The notes beneath the pieces are model-generated. The model did not search any database. It worked only from the letters and a program-made list of their open reading frames with translations, and was not told where the DNA came from. A stretch of 64,000 nucleotides of DNA from Pseudomonas sp. HMWF032 (lineage in GTDB: Bacteria; Pseudomonadota; Gammaproteobacteria; Pseudomonadales; Pseudomonadaceae), in NCBI RefSeq assembly GCF_003060885.1, contig NZ_QAIG01000008.1:161904-225903 (forward strand), written 5' to 3'. Positions 20,067 to 30,069 of this stretch are shown one piece after another (positions within the stretch are counted from its first letter, which is position 1; each line of letters begins with the position of its first letter). Made by a program: the position numbers and the translations under genes.

Positions 20067-20086
20067 GGGGTTTCTGCCAGCGTAGC

Positions 20087-21331
20087 TTATTCGTAACGCA
20101 GCGCATCGGCCGGCTGAATCTGCGCGGCTCGCCAGGACGGGTAGACGGTGGCCAGAAAGCTCAGGCTGAAGGCCGCGCCGCAGATCAGCAGAACATCAGA
20201 CAGCAGTAACTCAGACGGCAGGTTACTGATGAAATACACATCCGCGCTCATTACCTGCTGACCGCTCAGGCGCTCGATCCAGCCCACAAGTTGACTGACA
20301 TTCAACGCAGCAAAAATACCCAGCACCGCGCCAATCAGCGTACCGATCACGCCGATCACCGTACCTTGCACCATAAAGATGCCCATGATCTGCCCCGGCG
20401 TCGCACCCAGGGTACGCAAAATGGCGATATCCGCGCCCTTGTCCGCCACCACCATGATCAAGGTGGCGATGATGTTGAAAGCCGCCACGGCGACGATCAG
20501 CAGCAGCAACAGACCGATCATGGTCTTTTCCATTTTCATCGCACTGAACAGGCTGCCCTGGGTCAGGGTCCAGTCAGCGTAGCTGTAACCTGCGCCCAAC
20601 TCACCGACAATCTGCGCGGCCACTTGCGGCGCCTGGTAGAGGTCTTTCAACTTCAGGCGCACGCTCTGCACCTGGCCCGGCTGCATACGCTGGATATGTG
20701 CCGCATCGGCGACGTGGATTAACGCTAACGAGCTGTCCAGTTCGGCGCCGACCTTGAAGATGCCGACCACGTTGAGGCGTTGCATGCGTGGGCTAATGCC
20801 GCCCGGTACGCTGCTCAGTTCCGGCACGATCAACGCCAGCTTATCGCCCACCCGCAGTTGGAAGCGTCGCGCGGTGATCTCACCGAGCACCACACCGAAC
20901 TCGCCTTCGCGCAAATCGCTCAGGCGGCCTTGCTGCATATGCTTGTCGATAATCGACACCTGCGGCTCCAGCGCCGGATCGATACCGTGAAGCTGCACCG
21001 GCTGCATCGCGCCACGCACCGAAAGCATGCCTTCCAGCTCGGCAAACGGCACAGCGGCGACCACCTGAGGGTTGCTCTTCGCAGCGGCGGCAACCTGCTG
21101 CCAGTCATCCAGCGGCTGCGCCGCGGCGATGCTGGCATGCGGCACCATACCGAGGATGCGCGTGCTCATTTCCTTCTGGAAACCGTTCATCACCGACAAC
21201 ACCACAATCATGGCCAACACACCCAAGGCCAGGCCGATCATCGAAGTCATCGAGATAAAGGAAATAAAGTGGTTGCGCCGCTTGGCCCCGGTATAGCGGA
21301 TACCGATAAAGATACTCAGCGGACGAAACAT
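20087..21331 (-). CDS. lolE: Lipoprotein-releasing system membrane subunit LolE
   Basis: LolE is one of the two membrane subunits of LolCDE, the ABC exporter that extracts outer-membrane lipoproteins from the inner membrane. The 414-residue protein has an N-terminal helix ([21 protein letters not shown]), a large periplasmic domain and three C-terminal helices (FtsX-like). It is closely related to the protein at 22037-23302, so C and E are assigned by operon order (C-D-E). Its ATG overlaps the lolD stop by one base. Confidence 0.93.
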   Translation of the reverse strand: MFRPLSIFIGIRYTGAKRRNHFISFISMTSMIGLALGVLAMIVVLSVMNGFQKEMSTRILGMVPHASIAAAQPLDDWQQVAAAAKSNPQVVAAVPFAELEGMLSVRGAMQPVQLHGIDPALEPQVSIIDKHMQQGRLSDLREGEFGVVLGEITARRFQLRVGDKLALIVPELSSVPGGISPRMQRLNVVGIFKVGAELDSSLALIHVADAAHIQRMQPGQVQSVRLKLKDLYQAPQVAAQIVGELGAGYSYADWTLTQGSLFSAMKMEKTMIGLLLLLIVAVAAFNIIATLIMVVADKGADIAILRTLGATPGQIMGIFMVQGTVIGVIGTLIGAVLGIFAALNVSQLVGWIERLSGQQVMSADVYFISNLPSELLLSDVLLICGAAFSLSFLATVYPSWRAAQIQPADALRYE

Positions 21332-22044
21332 CAGGCGGTCACCAGCTTGCCGTCTTCCAGACGCAGGATGCGGTCCATCTGCTGGGCCAGCGCCATGTCG
21401 TGGGTCACCACCAGAAAGGCGGTCTGCGAGGAGCGGCTCAACTCCTTCATCAGGTCCTGAATGCCTTGCGCGGTATGATGATCGAGGTTGCCGGTGGGCT
21501 CATCAAGCAGCACCAGGCCCGGCTGATTGACCAAAGCGCGGGCAATTGCCACACGCTGACGCTCACCACCGGACAGCTCAGACGGCTTGTGCGCCAGGCG
21601 ATGGCCCAGGCCAACACGCTCCAGCAGCGCAGTGGCACGCTGACGCGCCTCACTGATCGGCGTACGGCCAATCAGCAATGGCATACACACGTTTTCCAGC
21701 GCGGTGAATTCCGGCAGCAGGTGGTGGAACTGGTAAACGAAACCCAGCGCGCGGTTACGCAGCAGGCCGCGCTGTTTTTCATTCAGCGCCGACAACTCCT
21801 CGCCCGCCAGCCAGACGCTGCCGCTGCTCGGCGTATCCAGGCCACCAAGCATATTGAGCAAGGTACTCTTGCCCGACCCGGAACTGCCGACAATCGCCAC
21901 ACGCTCGCCAGGGTGCAGTTCCAGCTGCAGGTCCTGCAGCACTACAACCGATTGCGGACCTTCGTCATAGCTTTTACCGAGGTTGCGACAACTCAACACT
22001 GCACGATCTTGCATAACCGAATCACTCATAACCTGATCATTCAT
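21331..22044 (-). CDS. lolD: Lipoprotein-releasing system ATPase LolD
   Basis: This 237-residue ABC ATPase powers LolCDE. Walker [10 protein letters not shown], the signature [15 protein letters not shown] and Walker [13 protein letters not shown] are all intact. Several in-frame ATGs exist near the N-terminus. I chose 22044 because GGAGG lies nine bases upstream and it overlaps the lolC stop by eight bases; 22029 or 22014 would give a length closer to many LolD proteins but lack a clear ribosome binding site. Confidence 0.95.
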   Translation of the reverse strand: MNDQVMSDSVMQDRAVLSCRNLGKSYDEGPQSVVVLQDLQLELHPGERVAIVGSSGSGKSTLLNMLGGLDTPSSGSVWLAGEELSALNEKQRGLLRNRALGFVYQFHHLLPEFTALENVCMPLLIGRTPISEARQRATALLERVGLGHRLAHKPSELSGGERQRVAIARALVNQPGLVLLDEPTGNLDHHTAQGIQDLMKELSRSSQTAFLVVTHDMALAQQMDRILRLEDGKLVTA

Positions 22045-23302
22045 AACGCAGAGCCTCCGCAGGCTGGGTGCGCGCTGCACGCCAGGCCGGATACAGGGTG
22101 GCGAAGAAACTGAGAATCAATGCCGCACCGCAGACCAGCAGCACGTCCGCCAGCATCAGCTGCGAGGGCAGGTAGTCGATGAAATACACATCGGCATTGA
22201 GGAATTTGATCCCCAACAGCCCTTCCAGAGCGGCAATCGCACTGCTGATGTTCAAGGCGGCAAGGCAGCCCAGTACCGCGCCAATCGCCGTGCCGAACAC
22301 GCCGATCACCGTGCCCTGAACCATAAAGATCGCCATGATCTGCCTTGGCGTCGCGCCCAGGGTGCGCAGGATAGCGATATCGCCCTTCTTGTCGGTGACC
22401 ACCATGACCAGGGTGGAGATGATGTTGAAGGCGGCCACCGCAACGATCAGCAGCAGCAGCAGGCCAATCATCGCTTTCTCCATGCGGATCGCCTGGTACA
22501 GGTTGCCGTGGGTACGGGTCCAATCGCGGGCATAGTAATCACCTTCGCCGAGAGTTTGCGCCAGCGCCCAGGCAGTGCGCGGAGCCTCGAACAGGTCAGC
22601 GAATTTCAGGCGAATACCCTGCACCTGATCGGCCTGCCAGCGCTGCAAACGCGCCAGATCCTGAACATGGGTCAGGGCCAGGTGGCCGTCGATCTCGCCG
22701 GCGCCAACATGGAAGATGCCAACCACAGTAAAACGCTTGAGGCGCGGAAACATGCCGGCCGGCGTCACCGTGACTTCCGGGGCAACAAAGGTGACCTTGT
22801 CACCCAAGCCAACACCGAGCTTAGTGGCGGCCTTGTCGCCCAGCACCATGCCGAACTCGCCGGGCTTAAGGGCATCCAGCGAACCCTTGCCACCGTCTTC
22901 AAGCTTGAAGAAGTTGCCGATGATCGAGACCTTGGCTTCTTCAAGCGGATCGACCGCATTGATCAGCACTTTCTGCACCTTGCCGTCGTTGGTCAGCAGG
23001 CCCTGCATCTGGCTAAAGGGCGCAACCGCCAACACCTGCGGATTGCGCTGCGCCTTGTTGGCCAGGCTGCGCCAGTCCTTGATCGGCGTGGCGCTCTCGA
23101 CCGTGGCGTGCGGCACCATACCGAGCACGCGGGTACGCATTTCATGGTCGAAGCCGTTCATCACCGACAGCACCAGAATCATCACCAGCACGCCAAGTGC
23201 CAGCCCGATCATCGAGGTCAGGGAAATAAAGGACACGAAGTGGTTGCGACGCTTGGCCCGCGTGTAGCGCGTGCCGATAAAAACGAACAGAGGTCTGAAC
23301 AT
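22037..23302 (-). CDS. lolC: Lipoprotein-releasing system membrane subunit LolC
   Basis: A 421-residue paralogue of LolE with the same plan: an N-terminal helix after [19 protein letters not shown], a periplasmic domain and three C-terminal helices. As the first gene of the operon it corresponds to LolC, which recruits the periplasmic chaperone LolA in E. coli. The near-identity of its N- and C-terminal segments to LolE shows both came from one duplication. A 233-bp gap upstream contains copy A of a foldback repeat. Confidence 0.93.
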   Translation of the reverse strand: MFRPLFVFIGTRYTRAKRRNHFVSFISLTSMIGLALGVLVMILVLSVMNGFDHEMRTRVLGMVPHATVESATPIKDWRSLANKAQRNPQVLAVAPFSQMQGLLTNDGKVQKVLINAVDPLEEAKVSIIGNFFKLEDGGKGSLDALKPGEFGMVLGDKAATKLGVGLGDKVTFVAPEVTVTPAGMFPRLKRFTVVGIFHVGAGEIDGHLALTHVQDLARLQRWQADQVQGIRLKFADLFEAPRTAWALAQTLGEGDYYARDWTRTHGNLYQAIRMEKAMIGLLLLLIVAVAAFNIISTLVMVVTDKKGDIAILRTLGATPRQIMAIFMVQGTVIGVFGTAIGAVLGCLAALNISSAIAALEGLLGIKFLNADVYFIDYLPSQLMLADVLLVCGAALILSFFATLYPAWRAARTQPAEALRYE

Positions 23303-23366
23303 GTTGGGCTGATTCGAGGGAAAAAGAAACGTCCTTGTGGGGGCTTGGCGAGCAGCCTTACACTCT

Positions 23367-23507
23367 GAACCAGGGTAAAGTCTGCTGCGCGTCGGACCTG
23401 CTACGTTGAAAACTGTCTCGGAATGCTCATTTACATTCGTAAACAGCGCTTCCTAACCACTTTTCGCCTTGCATGCCGCTAGCTCGCAAGACTTTGAACA
23501 GGTTCTT
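23367..23507 (+). repeat. Foldback intergenic repeat, copy A
   Basis: A 141-bp element with imperfect terminal inverted repeats: GAACC at the left end and GGTTC at the right, with AAAGTCT present in both arms. It shares the core CTCGGAATGCTCATTTACA with copies at 26790-26931 and 40569-40708. It lies between divergent lolC and the PilZ gene and runs to within 30 bases of the PilZ start. It contains no gene. Confidence 0.9.
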
Positions 23508-23535
23508 CGACCACTACTGCTGCCATGGGTTCGCC

Positions 23536-24117
23536 ATGCCGACTCAAGATGAAGATGATCGCCGCGAATACTATCGTATCGACGATACGATCGCACTGGA
23601 ATTCACCCAGCTTTCCGGGGCTGAAGCCCTGGCCAGTGACGAGCTTCACGACAGCTCGCCGCTGTTCAACCTGCTCAGCGATCTGCACTTGATGGACTTC
23701 GAGTCGCAGCACCTGCTGCGACACATCACCGAACGTGACCGCACCCTGGCCAGCTACCTCAAGGTCATGAACAAACGCATCGACCTGCTCGGCCAGGCCG
23801 TGGCGCAGAGCTTGCTGCGCGACATCGGTGCGCCACGCAAGGTCAGCCTGTCCGAGGGCGGCGTCAGCTTCAACAATGCCCAGCCGGTTGTCATTGGCGC
23901 GCATTTGGCGGTAAAGATGGTGCTCATGCCGCAAGCCCTCGGCTTGTTGCTGCGCGCCAAGGTCGTACACTGCAGCAGCCTCCCTTCGCAGCAATTTGAA
24001 ATTGGTGCGGAATTCGAAGCCTTGACCGATGCCCAACGTCAGCTGCTTGCTCGACATATCCTGCAGCGCCAGGCCCTGGAGCGTCGCCAAGCACGCGAGC
24101 AACCTCTGCAATCCTGA
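23536..24117 (+). CDS. PilZ domain protein
   Basis: A 193-residue soluble protein. Its N-terminus holds the RxxxR element of PilZ c-di-GMP receptors (REYYR), and a later VSLSEGGVSF segment matches the second PilZ motif except that the usual first Asp/Asn is Ser. The middle contains a helical stretch (about 60-100). The ORF is open from 23473, but that part lies in the repeat, so ATG at 23536 is the likely start. It is followed at 12 bases by a small exported protein and then a phosphodiesterase gene. A role in c-di-GMP signalling is inferred; whether it still binds the nucleotide is uncertain. Confidence 0.8.
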   Translation: MPTQDEDDRREYYRIDDTIALEFTQLSGAEALASDELHDSSPLFNLLSDLHLMDFESQHLLRHITERDRTLASYLKVMNKRIDLLGQAVAQSLLRDIGAPRKVSLSEGGVSFNNAQPVVIGAHLAVKMVLMPQALGLLLRAKVVHCSSLPSQQFEIGAEFEALTDAQRQLLARHILQRQALERRQAREQPLQS

Positions 24118-24129
24118 TAGCGAGCCATC

Positions 24130-24432
24130 ATGCCCCGCCTGCTTTTGCTTCTCGCCGTACTCATGCCCGTCAGCGTCCACGCCGATAGCCTGCAAATACC
24201 CATCGGCCAGCAGGGGACCAGCAACCTGCAAGTACCGCAGCTTGGCGAATCACAGCGTGCCGTGTTGGAGCGATTCGGCCTCGCCGACGAAGAGCACCCC
24301 AGCGTCGGCAACCCACCGATCACCCGCTGGGACTATCGCGAATTCAGCGTCTACTTCGAGCATAAACACGTGATCAACAGCGTGCGCCACCATCAGCCCG
24401 GCGCCGCCCTGCCAGACAAGGAGCAACAGTGA
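24130..24432 (+). CDS. Small conserved exported protein
   Basis: A 100-residue protein with a clear signal peptide (MPRLLLLLAVLMPVSVHA, cleavage probably before DSLQI). The mature part of about 82 residues contains GESQRAVLERFG and ITRWDYREFSVYFE segments that look like a compact alpha/beta fold. I do not recognise a named family. It overlaps the following phosphodiesterase gene by GTGA, and the pairing suggests cotranslation; the function is unknown. Confidence 0.8.
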   Translation: MPRLLLLLAVLMPVSVHADSLQIPIGQQGTSNLQVPQLGESQRAVLERFGLADEEHPSVGNPPITRWDYREFSVYFEHKHVINSVRHHQPGAALPDKEQQ

Positions 24433-25148
24433 CAGTTATTTATGGACACCGCGGTGCCAAAGGCGAAGCACCGGAAAACACCCTGGCCAGTTTCCAGCAG
24501 TGCCTACAGCATGGCGTGCGCCGCTGCGAGCTGGATCTTCACCTGTCGCGCGATGGCGAGCTGATGGTGATTCACGACCCAACGCTCAAACGCACCACCG
24601 GCCACCGCGGCAAAGTGGTCGAGCACGACGCCGCCGAGCTGGTGACCTATGACGCACGTAGAGGTGGCCCCGGTGCCGTCACGCCTTGCCCGATCCCGCG
24701 TCTGGAGGAGCTGTTCCAGCACTGCGATTTCGAGCACTGGCAGCTGGAAGTCAAAAGCGCCTCAAAGGTTCGTTCGGCGCGCATGGTTAAGGCTATTGCC
24801 GAGCTGGCTGAGCGCTACAACCTGACCGACAAGGTCACCGTCACCTCCAGCTCGCGTGAAGTCCTAAGCGCCCTGCAACGCCTGACGCCGCACCTGCAGC
24901 GCGGGCTGGTGGCCGAATACGCCTGGCTCGACCCACTCAAGGTGGCCAAGCACTACGGCTGCCATTTGCTCGCGCTGAACTGGACGCTGTGCACCCCGGA
25001 GCGCCTGCTCAAAGCCCAGAAAGCGGGCTTGCATGTCTCGGTATGGACGGTCAATGAACCGGCATTGATGCGCCGCCTGGCGGACTTCGGCGTGGACAGC
25101 ATCATCACTGACTTCCCCGGCCTGGCAGTGGCCACGCTAAGCGGGTAG
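24429..25148 (+). CDS. Glycerophosphodiester phosphodiesterase (cytoplasmic type)
   Basis: This 239-residue protein hydrolyses deacylated phospholipid headgroups to sn-glycerol-3-phosphate. It has the catalytic HRGAKGEAPENT motif at the N-terminus (His and Arg), ELDLHLSRDGELMVIHDP with the metal-binding Glu/Asp and the second His, and VWTVNE near the C-terminus. There is no signal peptide, so it is of the UgpQ-like cytoplasmic type. The start is GTG at 24429, overlapping the preceding gene. It ends at a strong palindromic terminator. Confidence 0.93.
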   Translation: MTVIYGHRGAKGEAPENTLASFQQCLQHGVRRCELDLHLSRDGELMVIHDPTLKRTTGHRGKVVEHDAAELVTYDARRGGPGAVTPCPIPRLEELFQHCDFEHWQLEVKSASKVRSARMVKAIAELAERYNLTDKVTVTSSSREVLSALQRLTPHLQRGLVAEYAWLDPLKVAKHYGCHLLALNWTLCTPERLLKAQKAGLHVSVWTVNEPALMRRLADFGVDSIITDFPGLAVATLSG

Positions 25149-25171
25149 CCCCGTGTCACCCACACGCATGA

Positions 25172-25197
25172 AAAAACCGGCCCATGGGCCGGTTTTT
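25172..25197 (+). terminator. Palindromic terminator
   Basis: A 26-bp perfect palindrome (two 12-base arms around a central AT) ending in five T on each strand. It follows the phosphodiesterase gene by 23 bases and lies beyond the convergent sthA stop, so it can terminate either transcript. Confidence 0.88.
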
Positions 25198-25306
25198 CGT
25201 TGCTGCCGCCTGAGAGGCTAGAAGCTCTCCCGATTCGGCCAGTGCCACTCGGAAGCCACTACCCAGCCTGCCTCCCCGACCGGCTCAGGCTGCCGGCCGG
25301 TGCCGC

Positions 25307-26701
25307 TCAAAAAAGCCGGTTGAGGCCGTCGAACGCCGCCACCCGATAGGCCTCCGCCATGGTTGGGTAGTTGAAGGTGGTGTTGACGAAATACTTGATG
25401 GTATTGGCCTCCCCCTTCTGGTTCATGATCGCCTGGCCGATATGCACAATCTCCGAGGCCTGGTAACCGAAGCAGTGCACGCCGAGTACTTCCAGGGTTT
25501 CCCGATGGAAGAGAAGCTTCAGCATGCCCACCGGCTCATGGGAAATCTGCGCACGGGCCATGCCCTTGAAGAACGCCTTGCCTACTTCATAGGGGATCTT
25601 GGCCTGGGTCAGCTCGCGCTCGGTTTTGCCGATCGAGCTGATCTCCGGAATGGTGTAAATGCCGGTCGGCACATCATCAACAAAACGCCAGCTGCCATTG
25701 TCGACAATGCTGCCCGCCGCCGAACGGCCCTGATCAGCAGCCGCACTGGCCAAACTCGGCCAGCCGATCACATCACCAGCGGCATAGATATTCGACACCG
25801 GGGTGCGGTAGTTCTGGTCGACATCAATCTGGCCGCGACTGTTGACCTTGATGCCAATATTCTCCAACCCCAGCTGATCGGTATTGCCGGTACGGCCGTT
25901 GCACCAGAGAAAGGCATCGGCCTTGATCTTCTTGCCGGACTTGAGGTGCAGGATCACCCCGTTCTCCAGTCCTTCAACACTTTCGTATTCTTCGTTGTGA
26001 CGAATCAGCACGTTGTTGTTGCGCAGGTGGTAACTCAACGCATCGGAGATTTCCGCATCAAGGAAGCTCAGCAGCTGATCACGGTTGTCGATCAAGTCGA
26101 CCAGTACCCCCAGACCGCTGAAGATCGAGGCGTACTCGGAGCCGATAACCCCGGCACCATAAATGATGATGCGGCGCGGCGTGTGGGTCAGGCTGAGGAT
26201 GGTGTCACTGTCATAGATCCGCGGATGGCGAAAATCCACATCAGCCGGGCGATACGGGCGCGAACCGGTGGCGATAACGATCTGCTTGGCCACCAGCTTT
26301 TCCACCACACCATTGGCGCACACCACTTCAACAGTACGCTCGTCGGCGAAACTGCCGGTACCGAAAAACACATCTATTCGGTTACGCGCGTAGTAGCCGG
26401 TGCGCGAACTCACCTGCTTGGCAATCACCCGCTCGGCGCTTTTCAGCACATCGGGAAATGAAAACCAGCGCGGCTCGCCGATCTGGCGGAACATCGGGTT
26501 GGTGTTGAACTGCATGATCTGCCGCACCGAGTGGCGCAGCGCCTTGGACGGAATGGTGCCCAGGTGGGTGCAGTTGCCGCCGACTTCGCGGCGGCTGTCG
26601 ACCACGGCCACCTTGCGCCCGGCCTTGGCTGCGTTCATCGCCGCGCCTTCACCCGCGGGGCCGGAACCCAGCACCACCACGTCGTAGTTGTAGACCGCCA
26701 T
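25307..26701 (-). CDS. sthA: Soluble pyridine nucleotide transhydrogenase
   Basis: SthA interconverts NADH and NADPH in the cytoplasm through a bound FAD. The 464-residue flavoprotein has the FAD-binding [13 protein letters not shown] motif, the NAD(P) site [12 protein letters not shown] and the C-terminal dimerisation domain. The disulfide-reductase site is replaced by [15 protein letters not shown], with only one Cys; this is the known hallmark that separates SthA from lipoamide and glutathione reductases. The operon upstream (nqrM) is separated by a 266-bp gap holding repeat copy B. Confidence 0.96.
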   Translation of the reverse strand: MAVYNYDVVVLGSGPAGEGAAMNAAKAGRKVAVVDSRREVGGNCTHLGTIPSKALRHSVRQIMQFNTNPMFRQIGEPRWFSFPDVLKSAERVIAKQVSSRTGYYARNRIDVFFGTGSFADERTVEVVCANGVVEKLVAKQIVIATGSRPYRPADVDFRHPRIYDSDTILSLTHTPRRIIIYGAGVIGSEYASIFSGLGVLVDLIDNRDQLLSFLDAEISDALSYHLRNNNVLIRHNEEYESVEGLENGVILHLKSGKKIKADAFLWCNGRTGNTDQLGLENIGIKVNSRGQIDVDQNYRTPVSNIYAAGDVIGWPSLASAAADQGRSAAGSIVDNGSWRFVDDVPTGIYTIPEISSIGKTERELTQAKIPYEVGKAFFKGMARAQISHEPVGMLKLLFHRETLEVLGVHCFGYQASEIVHIGQAIMNQKGEANTIKYFVNTTFNYPTMAEAYRVAAFDGLNRLF

Positions 26702-26789
26702 GTTTACTCCTTCAGATCACACCGGAGCACTTGTTCCGTACTCTCGGCAGGGCCAGTGCTGCGCACGCAGCCTGACAATCAATGCGTTA

Positions 26790-26931
26790 GAGGCTACTCA
26801 CGATCTTGCGAGCTAGAGCGTTACAAGGCAAAAACAAGCAAGGAAGCAGAGTTTACGAGCTGTAAATGAGCATTCCGAGCTTGTTTTTAACGCAGTAGCG
26901 CCGACGCGCAGCAGATCGTGAACAGGTTCTT
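26790..26931 (-). repeat. Foldback intergenic repeat, copy B
   Basis: A 142-bp element in the opposite orientation to copies A and C, between sthA and nqrM. Both ends carry CACGATCT in their inverted arms. Inside, AAAAACAAGC on one side can pair with GCTTGTTTTT on the other. The element is the best preserved of the three copies and contains no gene; short reading frames in it are not supported. Confidence 0.9.
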
Positions 26932-26967
26932 AGCTGCAAGCCTAGCCCTTCGGCGGCCGCAGGGCGA

Positions 26968-27195
26968 TTAGCGTTTGGTCGCGTCGTACGCCAGGGACTC
27001 TGCCTTGGCCTGCGGATCGCTGTTGATTTCTTCGCATTTCTCGCGGCTACCGCCACAGATTGAGCATTCTTTCTCGATACCCAGGTTGGCGATGCCGCCG
27101 CAGGAACCGGCAATCGGCTTGCGCCCCATGATCACACCCACCGCCATCATGCCGACGACCAGCACCATGACCAGAAAAACCACCACGAATGTCAT
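26968..27195 (-). CDS. nqrM: Na+-NQR maturation protein NqrM
   Basis: A 75-residue protein (DUF539/NqrM family) with one N-terminal membrane helix (VVVFLVMVLVVGMMAVGVIMG) followed by four Cys in the pattern CGG...C..CGG...C. NqrM is needed for insertion of the iron centre between NqrD and NqrE. It overlaps apbE by four bases (ATGA) and ends the nqr operon, as in other gammaproteobacteria. Confidence 0.93.
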   Translation of the reverse strand: MTFVVVFLVMVLVVGMMAVGVIMGRKPIAGSCGGIANLGIEKECSICGGSREKCEEINSDPQAKAESLAYDATKR

Positions 27196-28217
27196 TGCTC
27201 TTCTCCTGCGGCAAACAGCTGCTCGAAAGCCTGAGTGCCCTGTGTGACGAAGGCGTCGCCTTCGCGGGTCACGAAAAACGCGGCGATACCCATACGTTCA
27301 GCAAATACCAGGCCACGCTCGGTGCCCATCACCATAAGTAATGTAGACAAGCCATCGGCGCGCAGGGTCGATTTATCGGCCACCGTGACAGCTGCCAGGG
27401 TGTGGGTGATCGGCGCGGCCGTCAACGGATCAAGGGTGTGCGAATAGCGCCGGCCATTCTCCTCGAAGTAATTGCGGTAATCACCTGAAGTGGAAATGCC
27501 GTAGCCATCCAGTGCCAGAATCCGCTGAGCCACCCGCTCACCTTCCTGCGGAGCTTCAAGGCCGATGCGCCAGGGCTGCCCATCCGGCTTGATACCAGCG
27601 GCCTTGAGCTCACCCGTGACTTCAACCAAGTAACTTTTGACTCCCAGCTCAGTCAGACGCTGCGCGATCCGGTCCACGGTATAGCCGGCAGCGATGCTAT
27701 TGAAATCGACCTGCAGGTTGATTTCCTTGCACAGTTGCTGCCCGTCACGCCGCAGGTACTGCATCCCCGTGCGGGCACGCGCTGCGGCCAGCTGCTCGGC
27801 AGTCGGCACCTGCTCTGCGCGGCCTTGAGGACCGAACCCCCAGAGGTTGAGCAAGGGCTCCAAGGTCAGGTCGAACGCGCCCTGACTCTGCTCATTGAGG
27901 ATGCGTCCGGCCTCGACCAACTCCAGCACCGGTGCTGGCATGGTCTGGCAGGTGCCTGCAGGTGCCTGGTTGAACTGTTCGATCAGCGAGTCATCACGGT
28001 AGGTCGACATCTGCTGATCGACTTCGCTGAGGATCGCATCGGTTTCATGTTTGAGCTGGTCAAGGCTTGGAGCGCCGTCACTGCGCACGTACTTGATCGA
28101 GTAGGTGCTCCCCATGGTCGGGCCACCGAACTCTTCTATTCGCTCTGAAAACCAGCAGCCCGTTAGGGCTGCCAGCAGGCTGACAGCGATAACGGGCCGT
28201 AGTACCGCATTGTTCAT
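27192..28217 (-). CDS. apbE: FAD:protein FMN transferase (lipoprotein)
   Basis: ApbE attaches FMN covalently to Thr of NqrB and NqrC. The 341-residue protein is exported as a lipoprotein: the signal peptide ends in LAALTGC. ApbE features are present: GPTMGSTYSIKY near the N-terminus, GYTVDRIAQRL and a C-terminal LSTLLMVMGTERG segment. The frame is open to 28316 inside nqrF, but ATG at 28217 gives the lipoprotein signal and lies two bases after nqrF. Confidence 0.95.
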   Translation of the reverse strand: MNNAVLRPVIAVSLLAALTGCWFSERIEEFGGPTMGSTYSIKYVRSDGAPSLDQLKHETDAILSEVDQQMSTYRDDSLIEQFNQAPAGTCQTMPAPVLELVEAGRILNEQSQGAFDLTLEPLLNLWGFGPQGRAEQVPTAEQLAAARARTGMQYLRRDGQQLCKEINLQVDFNSIAAGYTVDRIAQRLTELGVKSYLVEVTGELKAAGIKPDGQPWRIGLEAPQEGERVAQRILALDGYGISTSGDYRNYFEENGRRYSHTLDPLTAAPITHTLAAVTVADKSTLRADGLSTLLMVMGTERGLVFAERMGIAAFFVTREGDAFVTQGTQAFEQLFAAGEEQ

Positions 28218-28219
28218 GA

Positions 28220-29446
28220 TCAGCCTCCGAAGTCGTCGAGCAGGATGTTCTCCTCCTCCACACCCAGCTCGACCAACATCTTGATCACAGCGGCGTTCAT
28301 CATGGGCGGGCCACACATGTAGAACTCACACTCTTCCGGAGCCGGGTGGTCCTTCAGGTAGTTCTCGTACAGCACGTTGTGGATGAAGCCCTTGAGGCCG
28401 CTCCAGTTATCTTCCGGCTGCGGGTCGGACAGTGCCAGGTGCCATTGGAAGTTCGGGTTTTCCGCTTGCAGCTGATCGTACTCTTCAACGTAGAACGCCT
28501 CGCGCATGGAGCGTGCACCGTACCAGAAGCTGATCTTACGTTTGGACTTGAGGCGTTTGAGCTGGTCGAAGATGTGCGAACGCATTGGCGCCATACCCGC
28601 ACCACCGCCGATAAAGATCATCTCGGCATCGGTGTCCTTGGCGAAGAACTCACCAAACGGCCCGTACACGGTGACCTTGTCACCCGGTTTGAGACTGAAC
28701 ACCCAGGAAGACATCTTGCCTGGCGGCAAGTCGTCCTTGCCCGGAGGTGGCGAAGCGATACGGATATTGAACTTCACCAGACCGACTTCTTCGGGGTAGT
28801 TGGCCATGGAGTAGGCACGGATCACGGTCTCCTCGACCTTGGATACGTACTTCCACTGGTTGAACTTGTCCCAGTCGCCACGATATTCCGGCTGAATGTC
28901 GAAATCCTTGTAATGCACCTCGTGCGGTGGGCATTCCAGCTGCACATAGCCACCGGCGCGGAAGTCAACGTTCTCGCCTGGCGGCAGTTTCAGGGTCAAT
29001 TCCTTGATGAAGGTGGCCACGTTGGGGTTGGACTCAACCGTGCATTCCCACTTCTTCACGCCGAACACTTCTTCCGGCACGTCGATCTTCATGTCCTGCT
29101 TGACCGGGGTCTGGCAGGACAGGCGCCAGCCAGCCTTGGCTTCACGACGGGTGAATGCGGCTTCTTCGGTCGGCAGCATTTCGCCACCGCCGCTTTCCAC
29201 CACACACCGGCACTGTGCGCAGGTACCGCCACCACCACAGGCCGACGACAGGAAGATGTTGTTGGCCGCCAGGGTCTGCAGCAACTTGCCGCCAGCCGGC
29301 ACGACAATGGTCTTCTCGCCATTGATCTCGATGCTCACGTCACCGCTGGAAACCAGCTTGGCGCGCGCAGCAAGAATGACCAGCACCAACGCCAGCACAA
29401 TGCCGGTGAACATGCCGATTGCGATAAAAATCTCGTTAGTAATCAT
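28220..29446 (-). CDS. nqrF: Na+-translocating NADH:quinone reductase subunit F
   Basis: NqrF is the NADH-oxidising entry subunit. The 408-residue protein has an N-terminal membrane helix (about 8-28), a 2Fe-2S ferredoxin domain with ligands Cys70, Cys76, Cys79 and Cys111, an FAD domain ([11 protein letters not shown]) and a C-terminal NADH domain ([19 protein letters not shown]). All cluster ligands are intact. It lies between nqrE and apbE. Confidence 0.98.
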   Translation of the reverse strand: MITNEIFIAIGMFTGIVLALVLVILAARAKLVSSGDVSIEINGEKTIVVPAGGKLLQTLAANNIFLSSACGGGGTCAQCRCVVESGGGEMLPTEEAAFTRREAKAGWRLSCQTPVKQDMKIDVPEEVFGVKKWECTVESNPNVATFIKELTLKLPPGENVDFRAGGYVQLECPPHEVHYKDFDIQPEYRGDWDKFNQWKYVSKVEETVIRAYSMANYPEEVGLVKFNIRIASPPPGKDDLPPGKMSSWVFSLKPGDKVTVYGPFGEFFAKDTDAEMIFIGGGAGMAPMRSHIFDQLKRLKSKRKISFWYGARSMREAFYVEEYDQLQAENPNFQWHLALSDPQPEDNWSGLKGFIHNVLYENYLKDHPAPEECEFYMCGPPMMNAAVIKMLVELGVEEENILLDDFGG

Positions 29447-29460
29447 CTAGGCATCCGTCC

Positions 29461-30069
29461 TTACAACTGCACACCAGAGAAGGACATAAAGCCCAGAGAC
29501 ATCAGACCGATGGTGATAAAGGTGATGCCCAGCCCCTGCAGGCCTTCCGGCACATCGCTGTACTTGAGCTTCTCACGAATCCCCGCCAGAGCAGCAATCG
29601 CCAGCGCCCAGGACAGACCGGAGCCGAAGCCGTACACGGTACTTTCCGCCAGGTTGTAGTCACGCTCGACCATGAACAGGGTACCGCCCATGATGGCGCA
29701 GTTCACAGTGATCAGCGGCAGGAACACGCCCAGGGCGTTGTACAGACTCGGGACGTACTTATCCAAGAGCATCTCAAGGATCTGCACAATCGCCGCGATC
29801 ACCCCGATGTAGCTGAGCAGCCCAAGGAAGCTCAGGTCCACTTCCGGCAAACCCGCCCAGGCCAGCGCACCGTCTTTCAGCAGGTAGGTGTAAATCAGGT
29901 TATTTGCCGGCACGGTGATGACTTGCACCACAACGACAGCGATACCCAGGCCAATCGCCGTTTCAACCTTCTTGGAGATGGCGATGAAGGTGCACATGCC
30001 GAGGAAGAATGCCAGGGCCATGTTCTCAACGAACACCGCCTTGGCCAGCAAGCTGAGGTAATGCTCCAT
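29461..30069 (-). CDS. nqrE: Na+-translocating NADH:quinone reductase subunit E
   Basis: A 202-residue, six-helix inner membrane subunit of Na+-NQR, homologous to NqrD and RnfA. The conserved [13 protein letters not shown] and [11 protein letters not shown] segments each carry one of the Cys residues that hold the intramembrane iron centre. Its ATG overlaps the nqrD stop by one base. Confidence 0.97.
   Translation of the reverse strand: MEHYLSLLAKAVFVENMALAFFLGMCTFIAISKKVETAIGLGIAVVVVQVITVPANNLIYTYLLKDGALAWAGLPEVDLSFLGLLSYIGVIAAIVQILEMLLDKYVPSLYNALGVFLPLITVNCAIMGGTLFMVERDYNLAESTVYGFGSGLSWALAIAALAGIREKLKYSDVPEGLQGLGITFITIGLMSLGFMSFSGVQL

Noticed and set aside
20087..23302. Similarity of lolC and lolE as a recent tandem duplication
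   Set aside because: Two diverged membrane subunits flanking lolD is the normal lolCDE arrangement of gammaproteobacteria.
26853..27113. Reading frame across repeat copy B and nqrM
   Set aside because: It is in a different frame from the certain nqrM and starts in the repeat.
28346..29659. 437-codon open frame antisense to nqrF/nqrE
   Set aside because: It spans two certain genes on the other strand and resembles no protein.
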